Shown here in pieces: positions 49,876 to 58,044 of a stretch of 64,000 bases of DNA (its first letter is position 1; each line of letters begins with the position of its first letter). The notes under the pieces are model-generated. The model was given only the letters and a program-made list of their open reading frames with translations. It was not told where the DNA came from and ran no database searches. Made by a program: the position numbers and the translations under genes. Source of the DNA: Brevibacillus gelatini (GTDB lineage: Bacteria > Bacillota > Bacilli > Brevibacillales > Brevibacillaceae); contig NZ_RHHS01000005.1 of NCBI RefSeq assembly GCF_003710935.1, forward strand, positions 62,001 to 126,000, written 5' to 3'.

Positions 49876-51120
49876 TCATCCCTCGTGGGTTGCAACAGCA
49901 GCTTGTTCTTTTGCATCAGCCAAAAGGTAGCGCATCGTCGCCGCGACTCCAATCGCCGCCAGCAAGAGCAATCCTGCGAGCACCAGGTACCCTGCGCCTG
50001 CTCCCGTGTAGTCGATCATGACCGTAAAGACGCCGATCAGCACCAGCCGCATAATCATGCCGAGCGAATTGAAAAAGCTCATCACCCGTCCCATAAACTG
50101 CTTCGGCACGACGGTCATGTAGAGCGACTGTCGGATAAGGCGGACGGAGGCATTGGACCAGCCGTAAAACATGTAGGCGGCGATCAAGGCCCAGCCGTAG
50201 GGCAAAGCCACCATCACGACGATCACGGCGGCAAACAGCAGCGTATTTCCGACCATCGCTGCCAACTGGCCCATTTTGCGCACGACAAGCGACACCAGGA
50301 TACCCGCTGCTACCGCTCCCAGTGCATACGCCATTTCCCCGAAGGAATACACCGAGACATCTGCCCGCAAGGTTTGGCTGACGTAGACAGGCTTCAGCAG
50401 ATTGCTTGCCATCACTGCGATAAACGGCATCAGCGCACATATGCCAAAGATGAGAAAGCCTTTTTTCTCTTTTATGTAGCGCCAGCTTTCGCCGAACTGA
50501 CTGATCCAGGATACGCCCTGGCTCAGCCTGGCTTCCCCCTCCAGCGTGAACGTGTATTTCATCGTCGAGAGCAGACCGAAGGCAAACAGGTAGGTCAGCG
50601 CATTGAACAAGATGACGATGTGCAAGCCGTAGTGGCCGAGCAAAACCCCGGAAAAAGCCCCGGCGAGTACCGACGCCGTCTGACCCTCGATTTCCAGCAG
50701 GCTGTTGATGTCGCTGTAGTGTCTCGGCTCAAACGCTTCCTGAACGAGAGCAGACTGCGCCGGATAGTGAATTTGGTACATGAAGGTCGTCACCAGGTAA
50801 ATTGTTATCAGCATCCACTCGTCGTACTCTCCGAAAAATCCCCAGGCAGCCAATATCCCAAGTACGCCAAAGCCGATCAGGTTTTCTGCCAGCAGCATTT
50901 TTTTGCGGGAAAAACGGTCAATCAGCGTCCCGATATACGGCCCGATGAAAAACATCAGTACCGCCGAGCTGAACATCGTCGACCCCAACAACTGTGCAGA
51001 GCCTGTCGTCTCCACCAAATACCAGGCAATCCCGATCATCGTCATGCCCTGACCGAAGCCGGAGAAAAGATTAGAGAAAAACAGCTTGCGAAACTCTACA
51101 TGCGCAAAAACCTCTCTCAT
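49876..51120 (-). CDS. MFS transporter (probable drug or metabolite exporter)
   Basis: 414 residues from the ATG at 51120 behind GAAGGAG. About 12 hydrophobic helices. The motif-A-like loop DRFSRKK after helix 2 (near residue 75) marks an H+-coupled MFS exporter of the MFS_3/enterobactin-exporter-like type. Substrate unknown. It stands between ywiB and speB with its own ribosome binding site and may be monocistronic. Confidence 0.82.
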   Translation of the reverse strand: MREVFAHVEFRKLFFSNLFSGFGQGMTMIGIAWYLVETTGSAQLLGSTMFSSAVLMFFIGPYIGTLIDRFSRKKMLLAENLIGFGVLGILAAWGFFGEYDEWMLITIYLVTTFMYQIHYPAQSALVQEAFEPRHYSDINSLLEIEGQTASVLAGAFSGVLLGHYGLHIVILFNALTYLFAFGLLSTMKYTFTLEGEARLSQGVSWISQFGESWRYIKEKKGFLIFGICALMPFIAVMASNLLKPVYVSQTLRADVSVYSFGEMAYALGAVAAGILVSLVVRKMGQLAAMVGNTLLFAAVIVVMVALPYGWALIAAYMFYGWSNASVRLIRQSLYMTVVPKQFMGRVMSFFNSLGMIMRLVLIGVFTVMIDYTGAGAGYLVLAGLLLLAAIGVAATMRYLLADAKEQAAVATHEG

Positions 51121-51253
51121 CTGAAACATCTCCTTCAAAAAGCCTTGGCAGCTTTTTACTCTGTATGGCCATTTTATCCCATTTAATATACTTTGTAAAC
51201 TAAAATGTTTATTAAATAACGAATGACAGGTCTGCCTCCGCGTTTTTTGCATG

Positions 51254-51290
51254 AAAAAAGCCCCCGGCTGCTTGCAAGAGAGCCGGGAGC
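51254..51290 (-). terminator. Intrinsic terminator after speB
   Basis: GCTCCCGGCT pairs with AGCCGGGGGC around an 11-nt loop, then TTTTTTC on the minus strand, 20 nt after the speB stop. Confidence 0.9.
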
Positions 51291-51309
51291 TTGTCTTGTG
51301 TTCGTATGA

Positions 51310-52179
51310 TTATTTTACAAAGCTGAGCAGCAGCTCGCGCACGATTTTCGATGCCACGATTTGCGTCATCTCGCTGTGGTCGTACACAGGAGCCACTTCC
51401 ACCAGGTCGCAGCCGATGACGTTGGCGCCGTTTTTCGCCATGTAGTGAATGGTGTCCAACAGCTCGCGGGAAGTGATGCCGCCTGCTTCGGTTGTGCCTG
51501 TGCCTGGTGCGTGTGCCGGGTCCAGAACATCGATGTCGATGGTCAGATAGATCGGACGGTTGCCGATTGTCGGCAGCACTTGCTTCACCGGCTCCAGCAC
51601 ATCGTATTTGTACAGGTTCATGTTTTCCTTCGCCCAGTCGAACTCTTCCTTCATGCCGCTGCGGATACCGAAAGAATACACATTTTTGCCGCCGATCAGG
51701 TCGCACACCTTTTTGATCGGCGTAGAGTGGGAATACTCGTATCCTTCGTAGTTATCGCGCAGGTCGGTATGCGCGTCGAAGTGGAAAACTACCATGTCCT
51801 TGTACTTTTCATAAACTGCCTGGAATACCGGCCAGGACACGAGATGCTCGCCGCCCAGTCCGAGCGGGAACTTGCCGTCTGCAAGCACTTTTGCTACAAA
51901 CGTGCGGATGGCATCGAGGCTGCCTTCGACGTTTCCAAAAGGAAGCGGAATGTCGCCTGCGTCAAAGTATTTGATGTCTTCGAGCAGCCTGTCCAAATAC
52001 GGGCTGTACTCTTCCAGACCGATTGATACTTCACGGATACGGGCAGGGCCGAAACGGGAGCCCGGACGGAAGCTGACCGTCCAGTCCATCGGCATGCCGT
52101 AAATCACTGCCTGGCTTTCTTCATAGCTGCTGTGGCTGCGGATGAAGACATTGCCAGAGTATGCTTCGTCAAAACGCAT
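51310..52179 (-). CDS. speB: Agmatinase
   Basis: 289 residues. Mn-dependent hydrolysis of agmatine to putrescine and urea. The ureohydrolase metal motifs are present: GGEH, HFDAHTDLRD and TIDIDVLDPAHAPGTGT. It follows speE by 19 nt, so putrescine and spermidine synthesis are coexpressed, as in B. subtilis. The speA arginine decarboxylase is not in the window. Confidence 0.95.
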   Translation of the reverse strand: MRFDEAYSGNVFIRSHSSYEESQAVIYGMPMDWTVSFRPGSRFGPARIREVSIGLEEYSPYLDRLLEDIKYFDAGDIPLPFGNVEGSLDAIRTFVAKVLADGKFPLGLGGEHLVSWPVFQAVYEKYKDMVVFHFDAHTDLRDNYEGYEYSHSTPIKKVCDLIGGKNVYSFGIRSGMKEEFDWAKENMNLYKYDVLEPVKQVLPTIGNRPIYLTIDIDVLDPAHAPGTGTTEAGGITSRELLDTIHYMAKNGANVIGCDLVEVAPVYDHSEMTQIVASKIVRELLLSFVK

Positions 52180-52198
52180 CAGGGTTGTCCTCCTCCGA

Positions 52199-53038
52199 TT
52201 AGTCGCGGGTCAGCTCAGCCACAAAGTTTGGCAGTTTGAAAGCAGCGTGGTGAACTTCCGCATTGTAGTATTTTGTTCCCAGGTCCTTGATTTTCGCCGG
52301 ATCTACTTCCAACGGATCGTACTGCTTGGAAGCGATGGTGAAGCTCCACAGACCGGATGGATAAGTAGGGATGCTGCAAGTGTACAGACGAGTTACCGGG
52401 AAGATGGATTTCAGGTCTTTGAATACGCGTTTGATGAGATCGCGGTTGAACCATGGAGATTCGGTTTGCGCCACCATGATGCCGTCCGGTTTCAGCGCAT
52501 CGTAAATACCTTGGTAGAAGCCTTTTTCGAACAGACCTACCGCTGGTCCTACTGGCTCTGTCGAGTCAACCATAATCACATCGTACTCGCCTTTGTGGTC
52601 ATGGATATGCTTGATCCCGTCAATGACTTGCACGTCGACCTTCGGATTGCCGGTCAGTGCGCTCGCAATTTCCGGGAAGTATTTTTTGCAGGATTCAATT
52701 ACGCCACCGTCGATTTCGGCCAGAACGGCTTTTTCCACAGCGGCATGCTTCACGATTTCACGGATGGCGCCGCCGTCGCCGCCGCCGACAACGAGAACCT
52801 TTTTCGGGTTTGGATGCGTATTGAGAGCAACGTGAGAAATCATCTCGTGGTATACAAACTCATCGACATCGGTGGTCATAACCATGCCATCAAGTACCAA
52901 CATGCGACCAAACTGCTTCGTATTAATAACGTCGATTTGTTGAAACTCGGATTTCTCACTATATAGGGTTTCCGTAATTTTCGTTGTAATCCCGTGATTT
53001 TCCGTTTGTTTTTCGGTGTACCACAATTCCATATTCAT
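52199..53038 (-). CDS. speE: Spermidine synthase
   Basis: 279 residues from the ATG at 53038 with AAGGAGG upstream. It transfers the aminopropyl group of decarboxylated SAM to putrescine. [12 protein letters not shown] at the N terminus, the SAM-binding [13 protein letters not shown] and the catalytic [10 protein letters not shown] region are typical. First gene of speEB. Confidence 0.96.
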   Translation of the reverse strand: MNMELWYTEKQTENHGITTKITETLYSEKSEFQQIDVINTKQFGRMLVLDGMVMTTDVDEFVYHEMISHVALNTHPNPKKVLVVGGGDGGAIREIVKHAAVEKAVLAEIDGGVIESCKKYFPEIASALTGNPKVDVQVIDGIKHIHDHKGEYDVIMVDSTEPVGPAVGLFEKGFYQGIYDALKPDGIMVAQTESPWFNRDLIKRVFKDLKSIFPVTRLYTCSIPTYPSGLWSFTIASKQYDPLEVDPAKIKDLGTKYYNAEVHHAAFKLPNFVAELTRD

Positions 53039-53354
53039 GGTTATGTAACCTCCTTCGATTAACCGCATGAAAATACAATATAACAAGAAAATTATAGTAG
53101 CTGCCAATCAAAAAGCAAGTTTTTTTTCTGCAGGGTCGAAAAAGCTGTACCGCCTGCAACTTTTTCAGGCGACAGACAAGTTTATCCAATACACCGCTGG
53201 CCCATACTGGAAGTATCGCGTGTCCCTTAGTATGTCCTCTTTTTCGGGAAACACGTCTCTTCGTTTTTCATGCAAAGGAGCGAGCCCGCTTGTCAGTCAG
53301 CAAGAAACTGTACCCGTTTTGTCCATTCAAACAATAGAAAGGAGGAGGGGCAAA
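53039..53354. other. Intergenic region between divergent speE and the pbp gene
   Basis: It holds the speE promoter (53091-53118), a short CGCCTG/CAGGCG hairpin at about 53150-53173 of no clear role, and the pbp ribosome binding site GGAGGAGGGG at 53341-53350. I see no convincing sigma-A, sigma-F or sigma-G promoter for the pbp gene and no small coding sequence. Confidence 0.6.
53091..53118 (-). promoter_or_regulatory. Candidate speEB promoter
   Basis: TTGCTT (53113-53118), 16 nt, TATAAT (53091-53096) on the minus strand, with a leader of about 45 nt. Confidence 0.65.
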
Positions 53355-55406
53355 ATGGAAGTCATTCGCGAGCCCTCCCTGCTCCGTTATTTACGCTGGA
53401 TCAAGAAATTTGTAAAATTTTCCATACTCAGCCTGTTGTGCTTATCGTTTGCCATTTTGCTGTTGATCTTGTATTTGCGTTCCCAACCGCTTCCCGAAAC
53501 TTTCGTGAAGCAGACGACAACGATATACGCCGCCAACGGGGAAGTGCTGGACACCATGCATCGGGGAGAAAACCGTATATCTGTCCCGCTCCAGGAAATA
53601 GCGCCCGCGCTCATCAATGCGACGATCGCCATCGAGGACCGTTCGTTTCGGGAGCATTACGGCTTTGACTGGAAACGGCTGGCCATGGCCGCCTACGTCG
53701 ACGTCATCAACATGGACATGCGTCAGGGCGCCAGTACCATCACCCAGCAGTTGGCGCGCAACCTGTATTTGACCATGGACAAAACATGGGAAAGAAAAAT
53801 CAAGGAAGCCCTGCTCGCCATCCAGCTAGAGCTGAATTATAGCAAGGATGAAATTTTGGAAATGTACATGAACCAGATTTTTTACGGGCACTCTGCCTAC
53901 GGAGCCCAGGCGGCGGCGCAGACGTATTTCGGCAAAGATGCCAAAGACTTGTCCGTCGCGGAAAGTGCGATGCTCGCAGGCATTCCAAAAGGCCCTACTT
54001 ATTACTCTCCTTTCGTTGATTTTGAGCGGGCAAAGTCGCGGCAAAAGCTCATTCTCGAAGCGATGGAACGCGAAGGGATGCTCACGGCCAAGGAAGTCGA
54101 ACAAGCTTATGCGGAGCCTATCAAGCTGAAAGACCGCACAGCGGAAAATGTCACCGAGCAGGCCCCCTATTTTCGCGATTACATTGCCAATCTGGTGAAA
54201 AACAAGTACGGCATCGATGAGGAAAAATTCATCCACGGCGGCCTGAAAATCCATACGACCCTCGACCCGGTCATGCAGAAGAAGGCAGAGGAAATCGTTG
54301 CTTCGACTTTGCCAAAAGACAATCCGAACTTGCAGGCCGCATTGATTGCCATGGACCCTGCGACCGGGCACATCAAGGCGATGGTCGGCGGACGCGATTA
54401 CAAAACGAGCCAGTACAACCGGGTGCTCGGGAAACGTCAGCCCGGCTCTTCCTTTAAGCCGATCATGTACCTGGCCGCCTTGCAAAACGGCTACACGCCG
54501 CTCACGATGATGAAAAGCGAACCAACCGTGTTCACCTACGACAATAACAAGCAGTACATTCCAAGCAATTTCGGCGGGCGGTATGCAAACGCGATGATTA
54601 ACATGCGCGAAGCCATCAAAACTTCCGACAACATTTACGCGGTGAAAACCATTGATTTTCTCAGTCCGCAAAAAGTGGTCGAGCAAGCAAAAGCACTGGG
54701 CATTACCAGCCCCTTGCAAGCCGTCCCCTCGCTGGCGCTGGGAACATCACCCGTCTCCCCGCTGGAACTGAATACAGCCTACGCCGCCATCGTCAACAAG
54801 GGAGAAGCTGTTCAGCCCATCGCGATTACGTCGATTGAAGACAGCGAAGGAAACATTTTGGTGCAAGAAAAGACGCAAAAAACCCGTGTCGCCGATCCCG
54901 TCGCCTCCGCTCTTTTGGTCAATATGATGCAAAGCGTATTTGAACGCGGCGGTACCGGGTATCGGGTTGCCAACGAATTGAATCGGCCTGTGGCCGGAAA
55001 AACCGGTTCTACCGACTACGATGCCTGGCTGAGCGGCTTCACGCCGCAACTGGTAACGACAGTATGGGTTGGATACGACAAAAATCAAAAAGTGGACGAT
55101 GTCAAGGAAGGCAATTTTTCCAAAAAAATCTGGGCAAGCTTCATGGAAAGCGCACTCAAAGGACAGCCGCCCGCCCTCTTCGAAATGCCGGCAGGCGTAG
55201 TGTCCGTCTACATTGATCCGGCATCGGGAAAGCTCGCGACCGAGCACTGCCCGAATCCCCAGTTGTTTTATTTCGCCAGCGGAACAGAACCGCAAGATTA
55301 CTGCACCGATCATATCCCGGCGAACCAGGAGCCTACACCGCTTCCCCCGCCTGATTCATCCACGTTCTGGCAACGGATGGGCAGTTGGTGGAAGCCTGCG
55401 GAATGA
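53355..55406 (+). CDS. pbpG: Class A penicillin-binding protein (PbpG/YwhE type)
   Basis: 683 residues from the ATG at 53355 behind GGAGGAGGGG. One N-terminal membrane helix (about 20-42). Glycosyltransferase domain: IEDRSFREHYGFDW with the catalytic glutamate, RQGASTITQQLARN, and the KEALLAIQLE segment. Transpeptidase domain: SxxK in PGSSFKPIMYLAA, SDN in TSDNIYAVK and KTG in VAGKTGSTDYDAW. The short C terminus is proline-rich. The ywhE-ywhD-speE-speB order of B. subtilis points to pbpG, a forespore (sigma-F) enzyme of spore cortex/germ wall synthesis; a vegetative role is not excluded. Confidence 0.92.
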   Translation: MEVIREPSLLRYLRWIKKFVKFSILSLLCLSFAILLLILYLRSQPLPETFVKQTTTIYAANGEVLDTMHRGENRISVPLQEIAPALINATIAIEDRSFREHYGFDWKRLAMAAYVDVINMDMRQGASTITQQLARNLYLTMDKTWERKIKEALLAIQLELNYSKDEILEMYMNQIFYGHSAYGAQAAAQTYFGKDAKDLSVAESAMLAGIPKGPTYYSPFVDFERAKSRQKLILEAMEREGMLTAKEVEQAYAEPIKLKDRTAENVTEQAPYFRDYIANLVKNKYGIDEEKFIHGGLKIHTTLDPVMQKKAEEIVASTLPKDNPNLQAALIAMDPATGHIKAMVGGRDYKTSQYNRVLGKRQPGSSFKPIMYLAALQNGYTPLTMMKSEPTVFTYDNNKQYIPSNFGGRYANAMINMREAIKTSDNIYAVKTIDFLSPQKVVEQAKALGITSPLQAVPSLALGTSPVSPLELNTAYAAIVNKGEAVQPIAITSIEDSEGNILVQEKTQKTRVADPVASALLVNMMQSVFERGGTGYRVANELNRPVAGKTGSTDYDAWLSGFTPQLVTTVWVGYDKNQKVDDVKEGNFSKKIWASFMESALKGQPPALFEMPAGVVSVYIDPASGKLATEHCPNPQLFYFASGTEPQDYCTDHIPANQEPTPLPPPDSSTFWQRMGSWWKPAE

Positions 55407-55504
55407 AGGGAAATGATGGGTGGGGAAAAGGTTGTCCAAAAAGGGCGATTCGGCTAATGTTTTCATAATCGGGAGCATGGCTGTATCAACGTTTCTCGCA
55501 GACA

Positions 55505-55552
55505 AAAGGGGCGACTCTAAGTCGACATATCGACTGTTGAGACTGCCCCTTT
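55505..55552. repeat. Long imperfect hairpin downstream of pbpG
   Basis: AAAGGGGC pairs with GCCCCTTT, enclosing an imperfect inner stem and a GTCGA/TCGAC tip. The T tract is poor for a terminator. The form recalls the palindromic end regions of some insertion sequences in related bacteria, but no transposase remnant is seen. Confidence 0.5.
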
Positions 55553-55562
55553 CGTATGATTA

Positions 55563-55593
55563 GGTCAACCGGGGTTTACTGGTTGGCCTTTTT
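55563..55593 (+). terminator. Intrinsic terminator, plus strand
   Basis: GGTCAACC and GGTTGGCC (one G-U) with a 10-nt loop, followed by TTTTT. It is the likelier terminator for pbpG, 157 nt downstream of its stop. Confidence 0.75.
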
Positions 55594-55596
55594 CAT

Positions 55597-55851
55597 TCAT
55601 GTCAACGACTGGTTGTCTCCGCCGCCTATCACACCATCTCCATCTGCGAAAACGTGGTCGTTGACGACGGTAATCATCCCGGCTTTTTCGAGCTGATCCA
55701 TTACTTCAAACAAGCTTTCCCGTTTGCCCGCCGGGAGCTTCCGGACGAAGTTGTTGATCTCAACAGGTGACACATGCGAACGGAAATGGACTCCGCCGTA
55801 CTTCACAAAATGGTCATGGGACTGCTCCAGCTCACGCGGATTTTCACTCAT
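55597..55851 (-). CDS. Small hypothetical protein
   Basis: 84 residues from the ATG at 55851, with GGAAGGGG about 9 nt upstream. Soluble and charged; the central RSHVSPVEINNFVRKLPAGKR and LFEVMDQLEKAGMITV segments look helical, and the tail is Gly/Asp-rich. No family recognised. It could be longer at the N terminus (frame open to 55971). Confidence 0.5.
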   Translation of the reverse strand: MSENPRELEQSHDHFVKYGGVHFRSHVSPVEINNFVRKLPAGKRESLFEVMDQLEKAGMITVVNDHVFADGDGVIGGGDNQSLT

Positions 55852-55985
55852 TCGTACCGCCCCTTCCGTCAGACAGTTTGGTTTGAGCCTCATTAGTGTT
55901 CCGCGTTCGGCACAAAGCATGACCTGTAAAAAAAACCTGATGTTCATGGGCAAAGCCACCACTTCAAACAACGGCTATATAAACA

Positions 55986-56021
55986 CAAACAGGGAAAGAG
56001 TGACGGCTCTTTCCCTGTTTG
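55986..56021 (-). terminator. Strong hairpin terminator after ywhD
   Basis: A perfect 15-bp stem, CAAACAGGGAAAGAG with its complement, and a 6-nt loop, 107 nt past the ywhD stop. T tracts are short, so efficiency is uncertain. Confidence 0.75.
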
Positions 56022-56128
56022 TTGACCTAGTGTACATGTACACAGATATAGAAATAAGTTTACCTGACTTCAATTCTGGTAACAATTGATTTCACAATTT
56101 GTTCACATACCGTTCACGATTTTTCGCT

Positions 56129-56626
56129 TCAGGCCAAAGCTTGCTTTAATTCGTCCGAGGAATTCTCAAACATGGCGGCATTGTTGTCAATTAACAATTT
56201 TTTCAGCGCCGCTTTTTCCTTTTCCCCCAGCTCATCAAGCATGATCCGGCGCTTCATGGAGTAATCCATCCGGTTCACATGGTCTGCCAAAATCTTGTAT
56301 CCGCGGCGCGCTTCCCGATCAATCTCCATATAGCACGCAGTCGCACCAGCATAGAAAGGACCATTTTCGTTGCGATCAACCGTCACCCAAATGAGCCAAT
56401 AAGGCTTGCCGTTCGGAACTTCCTCCTTGTTGGTCGTCCATTTGATCCCTTTTTCAACCGCGCTTTTTGCATGCAGAGCGCCCATATCGATGTATGCCTC
56501 ATCGCCGTCGATGATGACCGACGAAACCGCACTCAAGTCGAGCACCCCTTGACCAAACCCGCCATGCACATTGGTTTTGCCGCTCATGATCGTAAAGCCG
56601 CCTTTTTTGCTGTCGAAAATATCCAT
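56129..56626 (-). CDS. ywhD: YwhD family protein
   Basis: 165 residues, ATG at 56626 behind GGAGGGCG. It matches B. subtilis YwhD in length and place (between pbpG and other ywh genes). GKPYWLIWVTVDRNENGPFYAGATACYMEIDREARRGYK in three blocks is typical. Soluble; function not established. Confidence 0.85.
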   Translation of the reverse strand: MDIFDSKKGGFTIMSGKTNVHGGFGQGVLDLSAVSSVIIDGDEAYIDMGALHAKSAVEKGIKWTTNKEEVPNGKPYWLIWVTVDRNENGPFYAGATACYMEIDREARRGYKILADHVNRMDYSMKRRIMLDELGEKEKAALKKLLIDNNAAMFENSSDELKQALA

Positions 56627-56838
56627 TCACACGCCCTCCAGACACAGATTCTCCTTTCTTTATTCTACCCGGATTCCAGCAGCGACGCAATTTGCCCATG
56701 TAACACGGGTGAGCATCTGGCTTTTCCGCGGATCATCGACGCGTCCTGATCGATCATCGCAGGTATCCTGTTGGGGCGAAAATTTAAAATGTAGCTATGT
56801 TTACCATTCGTGAAAATGCTTTTTAAAATAGCGGTTAG

Positions 56839-57357
56839 CTACTGTAGCTCACTCTTTTTCTGAGCTAGTTTTACCGACACAGATCCACTCATGTTTTCAA
56901 CTGATGTAAGTGAAATGGAGTGCTCATCGGCTCCCCAAGGTGAGGAACTTATTTTCGAAAAAGATTTACCAGGTTTTGCTACTCCACTCAGCATTTCTTC
57001 CCCTGTCTCGTTATTGATAACTACGACATTGATATCTGCTTTTCCTGTGTTTTGTACATAAACTTTGACCCAGCCGTATCCTTTAGGAATATCAAAATCA
57101 ATAGTATGCTGAGTATCGGCTGCAATTGTAAAATCATTGACCGGTTTTTTAGTAGCTCTTTGCATGCCTTTATCTTTTATGCCGTTAATAGAATCAGGTC
57201 TGTTAATCTGAGCACCCCTGTCTTGCTCAGTTAATGTTTGCCGTTCATCAACTTTTTCAGGTGATGCTGCATTTGGCGACGCCATTACGTTTGATGTGAA
57301 AGCTAGAGAGGCCAGAGAGAGAGTTGTTGCAATTGTTCCTAAAATAAACTTTTTCAT
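56839..57357 (-). CDS. Small secreted hypothetical protein
   Basis: 172 residues from the ATG at 57357 behind GAAGGG. A classical signal peptide (LGTIATTLSLASLAFTSNVMA) is cleaved near residue 26. A charged low-complexity stretch (27-65) precedes an all-beta domain with FDIPKGYGWVKVYVQNTGKADINVVV, resembling one half of a jelly-roll or PPC-like sandwich. The local AT content is higher than in the flanking genes, and the gene is isolated, which may point to acquisition. Confidence 0.7.
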   Translation of the reverse strand: MKKFILGTIATTLSLASLAFTSNVMASPNAASPEKVDERQTLTEQDRGAQINRPDSINGIKDKGMQRATKKPVNDFTIAADTQHTIDFDIPKGYGWVKVYVQNTGKADINVVVINNETGEEMLSGVAKPGKSFSKISSSPWGADEHSISLTSVENMSGSVSVKLAQKKSELQ

Positions 57358-57635
57358 AAACAACACCCTTCAAAGAATTCATTTTCTTTACAGTAAAATA
57401 TTACCATACCCAGCATAAAGTTGAAAACTCCTATTAAAAATTTTTTTGCTAGTTTTGAAGCTCATCTGTGTGAAAGTAGGGTGTCCATGACTTTTTAGAT
57501 AGCACTACCACGCTGCAAACTTTTCTTATTGTTTAAGGGAATATGTTGAAAAAAGATTATGAGTGCCCATGTGCCCGGTTATTTCCCGTTTATTTTTTTG
57601 GGCGGTTCACAGTTCGGGCGGTTCATTCAGACCGT

Positions 57636-57968
57636 TTATGGTTCACGCGGTTCGTTGCTCTCCGTCTGCTTTTTCCGGTAGCGCTTCATGATCTTGTCAA
57701 ATACCCACATGATTAGGGTCAAAAGCAGTGCAGTATGAACCGCCATCGCCGCTTTGATAATTATCAGCGCGCCCAGCATCGTGCTGGAGGGAACAGCTAC
57801 CAAGTAGTACAAAAAGCTGGTGAGAAACGCTGCACCAAACGTCGGCCAACCGCGAAACCCAAAAACCGCCCGCATGTAGCCTGTCACAATCAGCCCGATA
57901 ATTGGGCCACCCAATTCAATTGAATACATAAACGGGCCGAGAAACAGCCAGACAAACAAATTGTCCAT
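57636..57968 (-). CDS. Small membrane protein
   Basis: 110 residues, ATG at 57968 behind AGAAAGGA. Three hydrophobic stretches (about 4-32, 46-66, 70-92) and a basic tail KIMKRYRKKQ, which should face the cytosol. No recognised family. It lies 76 nt after the lipase gene and may be cotranscribed. The 278-nt gap on its downstream side is AT-rich with no feature I can name. Confidence 0.6.
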   Translation of the reverse strand: MDNLFVWLFLGPFMYSIELGGPIIGLIVTGYMRAVFGFRGWPTFGAAFLTSFLYYLVAVPSSTMLGALIIIKAAMAVHTALLLTLIMWVFDKIMKRYRKKQTESNEPREP

Positions 57969-58044
57969 TTTTCCAAATCCTTTCTATCGGTCGGCCGCTC
58001 CCAACGCGATGCTGCCGCTTGTCGATTTTGGCTGCTTGTCCGAT

